NCBI GenBank assembly: GCA_016196415.1
Contig: JACPXS010000101.1
Location: 1-5,593 of the forward strand
From: Candidatus Omnitrophota bacterium
GTDB taxonomy: Bacteria; Omnitrophota; Koll11; Aquiviventales; Aquiviventaceae
Length of the DNA: 5,593 bases
Reading direction: 5' to 3'
A program made the translations under genes and the position numbers. The notes beneath the pieces are model-generated. The model had not been told where the DNA came from. It ran no database searches and was given only the letters and a program-made list of their open reading frames with translations. Below are positions 1-5,554 of this stretch, one piece after another (positions within the stretch are counted from its first letter, which is position 1; each line of letters starts with the position of its first letter).

Positions 1-30
1 GCCTGCGGAGCGCGAGCCTCCTGCCGGCAT
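1..30 (-). CDS. Possible start of a further pseudopilin gene (partial, runs off the window)
   Basis: An ATG at 30-28 lies four bases beyond the stop of the GspG-like gene and opens a frame of ten codons to the window edge (MPAGGSRSAG). A short leader with an arginine and a final glycine is what a type IV prepilin leader looks like just before the usual FTLxE segment, and pseudopilin genes commonly occur in series. Against it, the nearest purine-rich sequence (TAGGAG, overlapping the preceding stop) is only one base from the ATG. The stronger AGGAGG at 22-17 has no start codon after it inside the window. The hydrophobic segment that would prove the call lies outside the window, so this is a weak, context-based call. 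Confidence 0.35.
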   Translation of the reverse strand, partial: MPAGGSRSAG

Positions 31-34
31 TCTC

Positions 35-577
35 CTACCAATTGTAGAGATCGTCTCCCGTCCCTCCATCATCAACGCCGTTGGGGCCGAACGAATAGAG
101 ATCGAAGGAACGAGTCCGGTGCTCTGGCGCGCCCCCGTTGACTGAGAGATATCCATAGGGCTTTCCCCAAGGATCGAGGAGCTCCCCGCCCTTGAGTTCG
201 TCCTGCTTGAACTCCATGTAGGGACCATTCCAGTCCACATCGCCTGGATCATTCTGGAGCGATCCGACCAGCGCGGCATTTCCTGTCGGCGGATAGGCCC
301 CCATGTCCCCCTGGTACATCACAATCGCCGTTTCCAGCGCCGAGATCGTCGTCTTGGCTTTCGTCACCGCGCCTCGCCGCCTGGCTGCTTGCGCCCCGGC
401 CGTCACCAGGCTAATGAGGATCCCGATGATGGCGATCACCACCAACAGCTCCACCAACGTAAACCCGACGCCCACTGTGGAATGCGGAATGTGGAATGCG
501 GAATGCGCGTCTTCTGCACGGTGATTCCGCAATCCACATTCCGCAATCCGCACGTTCTGCGTTGTGTCGCTACGCAT
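35..577 (-). CDS. gspG: GspG-like type II secretion major pseudopilin
   Basis: This gene encodes a 180-residue prepilin-like protein, expected to be cleaved by prepilin peptidase and assembled as the major subunit of a type II secretion pseudopilus in the inner membrane and periplasm. The cleavage and membrane segment is clear: G38 is followed by FTLVELLVVIAIIGIL (39-54), with the conserved Glu five residues after the cut. The C-terminal half has the GspG pattern DPWGKPYGY (about 136-144), then FDLYSFGPNG and a GVDDGGTGDDLYNW end resembling the calcium-binding loop of GspG. The ATG at 577 overlaps the stop of the upstream ATPase gene by 8 bp, which suggests coupled translation. The oddity is the leader: residues 9-34 are encoded by a dispersed palindromic repeat, giving a 38-residue leader instead of the usual short one. 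A GTG at 475 would give only MGVG, so the true start is uncertain. The secretion-pilin identity is secure; GspG rather than another pilin-like subunit is likely. Confidence 0.88.
   Translation of the reverse strand: MRSDTTQNVRIAECGLRNHRAEDAHSAFHIPHSTVGVGFTLVELLVVIAIIGILISLVTAGAQAARRRGAVTKAKTTISALETAIVMYQGDMGAYPPTGNAALVGSLQNDPGDVDWNGPYMEFKQDELKGGELLDPWGKPYGYLSVNGGAPEHRTRSFDLYSFGPNGVDDGGTGDDLYNW
476..552. repeat. Dispersed-type palindromic repeat inside the pseudopilin leader
   Basis: The core arms 479-504 and 524-549 are reverse complements over 26 bases with two mismatches. Pairing can be extended outward to 476/552 with one G-T wobble, and the loop is about 19 bases. Each arm is itself a double repeat of a GGAATGCGGAATGT-type unit. 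Translated on the minus strand it gives HSAFHIPHS-like peptide, a pattern I associate with intergenic repeats mis-read as protein. Here, however, it lies in frame within the pseudopilin reading frame. Whether it is multicopy in the genome cannot be seen from this window. Confidence 0.85.
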
Positions 578-1859
578 AGTCCTGGGTCTCCCGCATCATC
601 TCCGCCACCGTCGTCTCGCCCGCCAACACCTTCGCAATGCCGTCCTCCCGCAAGGTCCGCATGCCCTCGGCGCGGGCCTTCGCCTGGATGTCGCTGGCGC
701 TGGCTCGCTCAAGAATGAGCGGCCGCAACTCCTCGCTCATGACCAACAACTCAAAGGCGCCGGTGCGTCCCTTAAACCCGATCCCTTGACAGGCCTCGCA
801 GCCCACGGCGCTCATCAACCGTTTCGCAGCATCTCCCGCTGGAAGGTGCAGGGTGGCGCGCTCCTCAACCGTCGGCTCATACGGCGCCCGGCACTGGGGA
901 CAGAGCGCTCGGATCAAGCGCTGCGCAAGGACACCCACGATGGTCGAGGTCACCAGAAACGGCTCCAAGCCCATGTCGAGCAACCGCGTGACGGCGCCCG
1001 GCGCATCGTTGGTGTGGAGGGTGGAAAAGACCAGGTGTCCGGTCAGCGCGGCCTGGATGGCGACCTGCGCCGTCGCCCGGTCGCGGATTTCGCCGACCAT
1101 GATGACATCGGGATCGTGCCGGAGGATCGCCCGCAAACAGATGGCGAAGCTCAGATCGATCTTGGGGTTGACGGCCACTTGTACGAGCCCGTTCAAGTCG
1201 TACTCGACCGGGTCTTCGGTGGTAATCAGCTTGACCTCGGGGCGATTCAACCCCGCCAAACAGGCGTAGAGCGTGGTGGTTTTCCCCGACCCGGTGGGAC
1301 CGGTGACCAGCAAGAGGCCGTTGGGGCGCTGGATGAGCCGCTCCATCGTTTGCTGCATCTCGGAAGCCATGCCAAGCTGAGTCAGCGTCTTATCCAGGGC
1401 GCTTTTGTCCAGCACGCGCAGGACGATGCTTTCACCGTGCATGGTGGGAAGGGTGGAGACGCGTAGATCGATCTGCCGGTGATTCACCGTCAGCAAAATC
1501 CGGCCGTCTTGCGGGAGACGCGATTCCGCCACGTCAAGATTCGAGAGGATCTTGATCCGCGAGGCAATCGCCAACGCGAGGGTCTTTGGCGGCTTGGCCA
1601 CCTCATAACATTGTCCATCGATGCGGTAGCGGATGACCACGTCGCGCTCAAACGCTTCGATGTGGATATCGGACGCGCGCCGATTCACCGCTTCGAACAA
1701 GACCGCATCCACCAAACGGACCACCGGGGTTTGACTCGCCAGTTCAAGGAGGGCGGCGCTATCTTTCGTCGCGCCCTCAGCCCCGACCCCCGACCGGCCC
1801 ACTTGGGCGAAGGCCTCCGCAAGCGCCTGCACGTTGAGTTGTGGCGTCGCCTCACCCAT
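570..1859 (-). CDS. Short GspE/PilB-type secretion ATPase lacking the N1 domain
   Basis: A 429-residue ATPase of the type II secretion/type IV pilus assembly family, which converts ATP hydrolysis into pseudopilus extension at the cytoplasmic face of the inner membrane. The N2 domain begins near residue 45 (RASDIHIE at 61-68, RLPQDGR at 114-120). The C-terminal domain has Walker A GPTGSGKT (187-194), an Asp box TEDPVEY (214-220), Walker [11 protein letters not shown] (251-260) and a His box STLHTNDAP (279-287). Cysteine pairs at 320/323 and 354/357 form the zinc-binding tetracysteine site typical of GspE/PilB and absent from PilT. The start at 1859 follows a strong GAGGAGG with a 6-base spacer. 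Compared with the adjacent 604-residue paralogue it lacks the whole N-terminal domain and linker, which in GspE/PilB contacts the platform proteins. It has SFAIC and LRHDPD where relatives usually have TFAxG and LRQDPD. The catalytic motifs are intact, so it should still hydrolyse ATP. Whether it is GspE or a second PilB-type motor cannot be decided here. Confidence 0.93.
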   Translation of the reverse strand: MGEATPQLNVQALAEAFAQVGRSGVGAEGATKDSAALLELASQTPVVRLVDAVLFEAVNRRASDIHIEAFERDVVIRYRIDGQCYEVAKPPKTLALAIASRIKILSNLDVAESRLPQDGRILLTVNHRQIDLRVSTLPTMHGESIVLRVLDKSALDKTLTQLGMASEMQQTMERLIQRPNGLLLVTGPTGSGKTTTLYACLAGLNRPEVKLITTEDPVEYDLNGLVQVAVNPKIDLSFAICLRAILRHDPDVIMVGEIRDRATAQVAIQAALTGHLVFSTLHTNDAPGAVTRLLDMGLEPFLVTSTIVGVLAQRLIRALCPQCRAPYEPTVEERATLHLPAGDAAKRLMSAVGCEACQGIGFKGRTGAFELLVMSEELRPLILERASASDIQAKARAEGMRTLREDGIAKVLAGETTVAEMMRETQDYA

Positions 1860-1865
1860 TCACGA

Positions 1866-1872
1866 CCTCCTC
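1866..1872 (-). promoter_or_regulatory. Strong Shine-Dalgarno for the short ATPase
   Basis: GAGGAGG on the minus strand, six bases before the ATG at 1859. It fixes the start of the 429-residue ATPase and supports the view that the missing N-terminal domain is real and not a mis-called start. The rest of the 55-base gap to the upstream gene shows no terminator-like hairpin. Confidence 0.8.
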
Positions 1873-1914
1873 GAAGACCGGCTCGTGTCGCATGAACCGC
1901 GCGCCGTAGCCGCG

Positions 1915-3729
1915 TTACGCTTCTGCCGCCACCCGCAATACCTCAGCCATCGTCGTCAGCCCCTCCCGGATCTTTGCGATCCCGTCACTCCGGAGCCCCC
2001 GCATGCCTTCCCGGAGCGCGGTCGCTCGAATGGCGGAGGCGGACGCCTTGGTGACGATGAGCCGACGGACCGCCTCGCTCACCGCGAGGAGCTCAAAGAT
2101 CCCCACGCGGCCGAAGAACCCCGAGCCGTGACATTTCTCGCAGCCGTTGCTGCGAATGACTTGGGCGACTTCCGGCTCGCCGAGGAACGCGCGCTCCTCC
2201 GGCGTGGCATTGTCAGTCATGCGGCAGGCGGGACAGATCCGGCGCACCAGCCGCTGGGCCAACACGCCTTGGACGGTTGACGAAACGAGAAACGGGGCGA
2301 TCCCCATATCGATGAGCCGGGTGATCGCTGATGGGGCATCGTTGGTGTGCAACGTGGAGAGGACGAGGTGCCCGGTCAGCGCGGCCTGGATGGCGATCTG
2401 CGCCGTCTCCTGGTCGCGGATTTCGCCGACCATGATGACATCCGGGGCCTGCCGCAGCATCGCGCGCAAGCCCGCCGCAAACGTCAAGCCGATGCTCGAT
2501 CGGACCAGCACCTGATTGACGCCCGCCAGCTGGTACTCCACAGGGTCTTCAACGGTAATGAGCTTGCGATCCGGCTGGTTCAGCAATGACAGCGCCCCGT
2601 AGAGGGTCGTGGTCTTCCCTGACCCCGTCGGACCGGTCACGAGCACCATGCCGTGCGAGCGGTGAATCAACTCCGACCATCGGGTCCCCTCATCGGGCAG
2701 CAGCCCCATTTCAGGAAGCCCTCGGACGGGTTGGCTGCGATCCAGCAAGCGCATGACGATCGATTCGCCGTGAATCGCCGGCAAGGTGGAGATCCGCACA
2801 TCCATGGGGCGGTTCTCCACCGAGAGGTGCAGCCGACCGTCTTGCGGGAGCCGCTTCTCCGCGATGTTCAATCCCCCCATGATCTTGATGCGACTGACGA
2901 TCGATCCGTGGAGCGCTTTCGGGGGGCTGTTGACATCATGCAGCACCCCATCGATGCGATAACGAATGCGCAAGGCCTCGCTGCCCGGCTCGATGTGGAT
3001 GTCGCTGGCTCGCATGCGGACCGCCTCCGACAGCATCGAATCCACCAGTTGGATAATCGGCTCATCCTCACCGACGGCCATCGGCGCTACGCGAGGCGGA
3101 CGGGCCTCGGAGACTTGGGGCGCGGCACCCGGCTGACGCGTTGGAGGCATCGAGGGGGCAGACGGAGGCTGGGCAGGCTGTTGGGGCTTCCCTGCCGCCG
3201 CCGGGTGCGAGTCGGGGTGCGTTGTGTCGACGTCCGAGCGCTCCATGGCAAGTCCACCCTCTGAACGAGCGGGTGCGCTGGGCGGAGCTCCCTCAAAGCG
3301 CTCAAGCAGCGAGACCATGTCCTGCTCCCGCGTCAAGACCGCCTCGAGCGGACACCCGCACCACCGCTTGAACAGCTCCAGTGCAAACACCGACAACGGA
3401 TCATCCGTCGCAACGAACAGCGTTCCCGCATCTTCATGGACCGGCACCAACCGATGGCTCCGCCACATGGCCGCCGGCACCTCGTGTGTGGCCGGCGTCG
3501 AGAGCGGGGGCCGATCGATCGGTTGAGGGACCGACCCTAACTGGAAGCCGAGCCGCCTGCCGATCTCGGCATCCCGGATCAGGCCTTGACGAGCCAGGAT
3601 GGCACTGAACCGTTCCTGGGTGTTGATGAGTTCTTGCTTGGCCAATTCGAGTTGCTGCGCGGAAACGATCCCGAGCTCACGCAACCGATGACTCAGCGCT
3701 TCGGCGCGTAAGGGGATCAACGCGCCCAT
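1915..3729 (-). CDS. Full-length GspE/PilB-type secretion or pilus assembly ATPase
   Basis: A 604-residue ATPase of the GspE/PilB family, within or slightly above the usual length. Residues about 10-65 resemble an MshEN-type N-terminal module: the second half-motif is recognisable (R40 to GLI at 49-51), while the first lacks the usual Arg-x-Gly start. Residues about 66-146 complete the N1 domain, including IVPV-like LVPVHED and a VATDDPL turn. A Pro/Ala-rich, probably disordered linker spans about 148-218. The N2 domain follows (ASDIHIE 241-247, RLPQDGR 293-299). The motor core has Walker A GPTGSGKT (366-373), VEDPVEY (393-399), Walker [11 protein letters not shown] (430-439), TLHTNDAP (459-466) and zinc cysteines 499/502 and 530/533. 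LRQAPD replaces the common LRQDPD. The tetracysteine site argues for an assembly motor and not PilT. The start has GAGGA six bases upstream, overlapping the cupin stop. Whether it serves a type II secretion system or type IV pili cannot be resolved, so I give no gene symbol. Confidence 0.95.
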   Translation of the reverse strand: MGALIPLRAEALSHRLRELGIVSAQQLELAKQELINTQERFSAILARQGLIRDAEIGRRLGFQLGSVPQPIDRPPLSTPATHEVPAAMWRSHRLVPVHEDAGTLFVATDDPLSVFALELFKRWCGCPLEAVLTREQDMVSLLERFEGAPPSAPARSEGGLAMERSDVDTTHPDSHPAAAGKPQQPAQPPSAPSMPPTRQPGAAPQVSEARPPRVAPMAVGEDEPIIQLVDSMLSEAVRMRASDIHIEPGSEALRIRYRIDGVLHDVNSPPKALHGSIVSRIKIMGGLNIAEKRLPQDGRLHLSVENRPMDVRISTLPAIHGESIVMRLLDRSQPVRGLPEMGLLPDEGTRWSELIHRSHGMVLVTGPTGSGKTTTLYGALSLLNQPDRKLITVEDPVEYQLAGVNQVLVRSSIGLTFAAGLRAMLRQAPDVIMVGEIRDQETAQIAIQAALTGHLVLSTLHTNDAPSAITRLIDMGIAPFLVSSTVQGVLAQRLVRRICPACRMTDNATPEERAFLGEPEVAQVIRSNGCEKCHGSGFFGRVGIFELLAVSEAVRRLIVTKASASAIRATALREGMRGLRSDGIAKIREGLTTMAEVLRVAAEA

Positions 3730-3735
3730 GCCATG

Positions 3736-3740
3736 TCCTC
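3736..3740 (-). promoter_or_regulatory. Shine-Dalgarno of the long ATPase, overlapping the cupin stop codon
   Basis: The minus strand reads TGAGGACATGGCATG: the cupin stop TGA merges into GAGGA, followed six bases later by the ATG at 3729. The nearer ATG two codons earlier is out of frame and ends quickly. Ribosomes terminating on the cupin would be placed on this site, so translational coupling is likely (inference). Confidence 0.65.
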
Positions 3741-4065
3741 ACCGAGCAGAAGCCGTGACATAGAGATACTGGACCTTCGTAGCGGATCGGTTGACCACGC
3801 GATGGATGGTCTGTTGAGGAATCCACGCGCATTGTCCGGATCTGAGCGGCACGGAGCGGGACCTCTGCGGCGATGGGCAAAGCTCCAGGCGCGCCCGGCC
3901 GCCGATCATCATCAGGAGCTCTTCACGGGTTCGCGTGGAGTGCCACGCCATCGCCTCGCCGGGTCTCAGGATCACGGACGCGGCGCGCAGACCGTGCTCA
4001 CGCCGTGGCACCAGCCGTCCAGGCCGTCGGTACGAGCGGATGCGCGTGATGCGCCGTCGGGGCAT
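3739..4065 (-). CDS. Small single-domain cupin protein
   Basis: A 108-residue protein with one cupin domain preceded by a basic segment of about 25 residues. Cupin motif 1 fits G-x5-H-x-H-x3-E-x6-G exactly in spacing (G36, H42, E48, G55), but the second histidine position is Thr44. Motif 2 (G77, P83, H88, N92) is complete. Three of the four usual metal ligands (H42, E48, H88) therefore remain. Small cupins of this kind bind a metal or small molecule as enzymes or sensors, and the sequence does not reveal the substrate. There is no signal peptide or membrane segment, so it is probably cytoplasmic. It starts with AGAGG six bases upstream and ends 9 bp before the long secretion ATPase, so the two are almost certainly cotranscribed. 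A regulatory or surface-sugar role linked to secretion is speculation. Confidence 0.82.
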   Translation of the reverse strand: MPRRRITRIRSYRRPGRLVPRREHGLRAASVILRPGEAMAWHSTRTREELLMMIGGRARLELCPSPQRSRSVPLRSGQCAWIPQQTIHRVVNRSATKVQYLYVTASAR

Positions 4066-4071
4066 TCATCG

Positions 4072-4076
4072 CCTCT
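4072..4076 (-). promoter_or_regulatory. Ribosome binding site of the cupin gene
   Basis: AGAGG on the minus strand with a six-base spacer to the ATG at 4065. An ATG three codons inside the spacer region is out of frame. Upstream bases 4077-4091 are too few for a promoter call, and further upstream is repeat sequence. Any promoter for the cupin-secretion unit must therefore lie in or beyond the repeat block. Confidence 0.55.
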
Positions 4077-4118
4077 ATCAACATGACGGGCGTTCAAGGT
4101 TCAAGGGGACTCTCGTGT

Positions 4119-4255
4119 CTAGCAGGCTGCGGAAAAACCCCGCAGCCTGGTTCAAGATTGAAGGTTCAAGGGAACCGCCGTGCTCGACGGAGGCTGCTTC
4201 GAGCCTCCTTGAACCTTCAACCTTGAACACGGGGAGTTTTTCAGCACCCTGCTAG
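4119..4255. mobile_element. MITE-like element with CTAGCAGG terminal inverted repeats
   Basis: The ends 4119-4143 and 4231-4255 are inverted repeats of 25 bases with about four mismatches, both starting CTAGCAGG and containing GAAAAAC. The element is 137 bp long, has no coding capacity and holds the inner TTCAAGG palindrome as its core. Left-end bases 4123-4132 also pair perfectly with 4140-4149. No clear target-site duplication is visible unless it is the CTAG at each tip. Its size, termini and structure suit a non-autonomous element or a large REP-type repeat. Mobility itself is inference. Confidence 0.6.
4123..4149. other. Perfect 10-bp hairpin at one end of the repeat element
   Basis: CAGGCTGCGG (4123-4132) pairs with CCGCAGCCTG (4140-4149) around a 7-base loop. 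On the minus strand the loop is GGTTTTT. It is strong enough to act as a transcription pause or stop after larB, but no run of T follows the stem, so I do not call it a classical intrinsic terminator. Confidence 0.6.
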
Positions 4256-4310
4256 AGCCTTGAACCTCGACCCGTGAACAGCGCGCCCATCGTGCTGCTG
4301 ATAGGCGCTC

Positions 4311-5150
4311 TTAGACACGCGGCGGCGTACGCCTGCGGGCTACGCTGAGGCGCGCGATCCCTGAGCGCCCGCGCCGCTCGTTGCGGCCCGCGAACGGCGC
4401 CAGCGGTCGATTGATGAGATGCGCCAAATAGGCCGCACCAAATCCGTTGTCGATGTTGACGACGCCGATCCCAGGGACACAGCTGTTCAGCATCGCCAGC
4501 AGCGGAGCCAACCCTTGAAATCCTGCGCCGTAGCCCACGCTTGTGGGCACCGCGATCACAGGACAGCGGACCAGTCCCGCGACCACGCTGGGGAGCGCCC
4601 CTTCCATCCCGGCCGCCACGATAATGGCCCGCGCGCGTTGCAGGAGCCGCCATTGTCCAAGGATCCGGTGGATGCCGGCGACCCCCACATCATAGAGCCT
4701 GACCGCTCGGCTCCCAAGCAGCTGCAGCGTGAGCGCCGCTTCTTCTGCCACGGGAAGATCGGACGTGCCTCCTGTCACGACAGGTACCAATCCCCGGAGG
4801 CGCGATGCCGTGTCAGGATGCTGATAGGCAAGGCGTGCCACCGGGTCGTACCGAAGGGCTGGGCAGGCGCGACGGAGCGCCTGAAAGACAAGCGGGTCAA
4901 GCCGGGTCACCAGCACGAGCTCGCCCGCCTGCACGAGCCGATGGATGATGTGAATGAGTTGGCGTGGCGTTTTGCCGCCCCCGAAGACGATCTCCGGAAT
5001 GCCCCGGCGAAGGCGGCGGTGGGTGTCAAGGCGGGCAACGCCGACGTTGTCAAACGGCAGGCGCCTCAGCGCTTCGATCAGCGCCTGCGGGGCGTGGCGG
5101 CCGCCGCGAGCCTGTCGCAACCATCGTCGAAGGAACGGCTCATCGAGCAT
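4311..5150 (-). CDS. larB: LarB, pyridinium-3,5-biscarboxylic acid mononucleotide synthase
   Basis: LarB carboxylates the nicotinate ring of nicotinic acid adenine dinucleotide and releases AMP. This is the first step toward the nickel-pincer nucleotide cofactor used by lactate racemase-type (LarA) enzymes. The protein is 279 residues and soluble, with a C-terminal PurE/AIR-carboxylase-like domain. Family motifs seen are LDTHRRLRRGIPEIVFGGGKT (about 41-61), TGGTSDLPVAEEA (126-138), AAGMEGALPSVVAGL (179-193), AVPTSVGYGA (200-209), and LNSC with Cys224, which I take to be the conserved active-site cysteine, followed by VNIDNGFGAA (231-240). An in-frame stop lies just upstream of the ATG at 5150, which fixes the longest frame. 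No good Shine-Dalgarno is visible. About 30 Arg-rich residues after INR (248) exceed the usual LarB length of roughly 250 and look like a non-conserved tail. No larC, larE or larA is in the window. Confidence 0.95.
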   Translation of the reverse strand: MLDEPFLRRWLRQARGGRHAPQALIEALRRLPFDNVGVARLDTHRRLRRGIPEIVFGGGKTPRQLIHIIHRLVQAGELVLVTRLDPLVFQALRRACPALRYDPVARLAYQHPDTASRLRGLVPVVTGGTSDLPVAEEAALTLQLLGSRAVRLYDVGVAGIHRILGQWRLLQRARAIIVAAGMEGALPSVVAGLVRCPVIAVPTSVGYGAGFQGLAPLLAMLNSCVPGIGVVNIDNGFGAAYLAHLINRPLAPFAGRNERRGRSGIARLSVARRRTPPRV

Positions 5151-5219
5151 GAGTCATTGGGGATGGCGGACGCCAGCACTCCCGCTCAGCGCCAACCACA
5201 TCTGCCCCGATCCGATGAT

Positions 5220-5531
5220 CCAGTACTGGTCACGTTTGGCGGGTGACGCGGAGTCCCTCGACTCGGCGTTGCCTCGCTCGGGACGAATGCCGAGCGCAGT
5301 CGAGGCAGAGCCGGGGGCCCCACGCCGCCCTCAGAGCCGGCGCGATAGTCGCCGGGCGAGGAGGGACGCGGGTCGCGCAGCGGGCCTCCGCCTGCGGCGG
5401 ACGGCACTCCTGTCGCGTCCACCATCAGGGTGGACGCGAAATGCCGGACGCGTTGGCGGCCGGCCGTCCCCGACCCGCTTCGCGGGTCCCCCGGCTCGGT
5501 CGCAGGCCCTGCCAAAGGTGACCAGTACCGG
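5220..5531. repeat. Structured segment bounded by 24-base inverted repeats
   Basis: Bases 5220-5243 and 5508-5531 are inverted repeats matching at 21 of 24 positions (core GTGACCAGTAC). Weaker similarity extends outward through GATC..CGG. Between them are several hairpins: CCTCGACT at 5256-5263 with 5298-5305, TCCGCC/GGCGGA at 5387-5401, a perfect 11-bp stem at 5413-5423 with 5429-5439, and GACCCGC/GCGGGTC at 5472-5488. No protein family is recognisable in any frame. It fills most of the 404-base gap between larB and the gene at the right edge. A non-autonomous element or structured intergenic repeat is the best reading; mobility is unproven. Confidence 0.6.
5413..5439. other. Perfect 11-bp hairpin with five-base loop
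   Basis: TCGCGTCCACC at 5413-5423 pairs with GGTGGACGCGA at 5429-5439 around ATCAG. It is the strongest small stem in the right-hand repeat segment. It has no following T run on either strand, so it is not a standard terminator. It lies downstream of the right-edge gene and upstream of larB. Confidence 0.6.
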
Positions 5532-5554
5532 TGATCCGGCCGCCGTCATCGTCA

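Larger units (their letters stand above)
4092..4279. repeat. Nested TTCAAGG-type palindromic repeat block
   Basis: GTTCAAGGTTCAAGG at 4092-4106 faces its partner at 4258-4267 (10 bp perfect, CCTTGAACCT), with a degenerate continuation to about 4279. Inside, 4150-4171 and 4207-4228 pair over 22 bases with one mismatch and are built from the same TTCAAGG unit. A small perfect hairpin, GAGGCT/AGCCTC at 4190-4207, lies in the loop. The block fills most of the 245-base gap between larB and the cupin gene and contains no gene. Confidence 0.8.

Noticed and set aside
564..1466. Long plus-strand open frame (300 codons) opposite the short ATPase
   Set aside because: It is antisense to a gene with all motor motifs, its translation has no recognisable domain, and it is an expected shadow in GC-rich coding DNA.
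570..1859. Reading the shorter ATPase as a PilT retraction motor because of its length
   Set aside because: It carries the zinc-type cysteine pairs (320/323, 354/357) and GspE-like motifs that PilT lacks.
1852..1893. A 13-codon frame (MRHEPVFEEVVNG) between the two ATPase genes, overlapping the second start by 8 bases
   Set aside because: It could act as a coupling leader peptide, but it has no Shine-Dalgarno of its own, and a frame this short is expected by chance.
4123..4149. Classical intrinsic terminator for larB
   Set aside because: The stem is strong but the T run lies in the loop and not after the stem.
4092..4279. CRISPR array
   Set aside because: The repeats are inverted and nested, with no regular direct repeats or spacers.
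4252..4653. Minus-strand frame overlapping the end of larB and the repeat
   Set aside because: It is out of frame with larB, Arg/Gly-rich, and starts within larB. It is a shadow frame.
4419..5246. Plus-strand open frame of 275 codons opposite larB
   Set aside because: larB is unmistakable on the other strand, and the antisense translation shows no family motifs.
5186..5515. Minus-strand frame of 109 codons inside the structured right-hand segment
   Set aside because: Its residues come from hairpins and inverted repeats, the composition is low-complexity (Gly/Pro/Arg/Ser), and there is no ribosome site or family resemblance.
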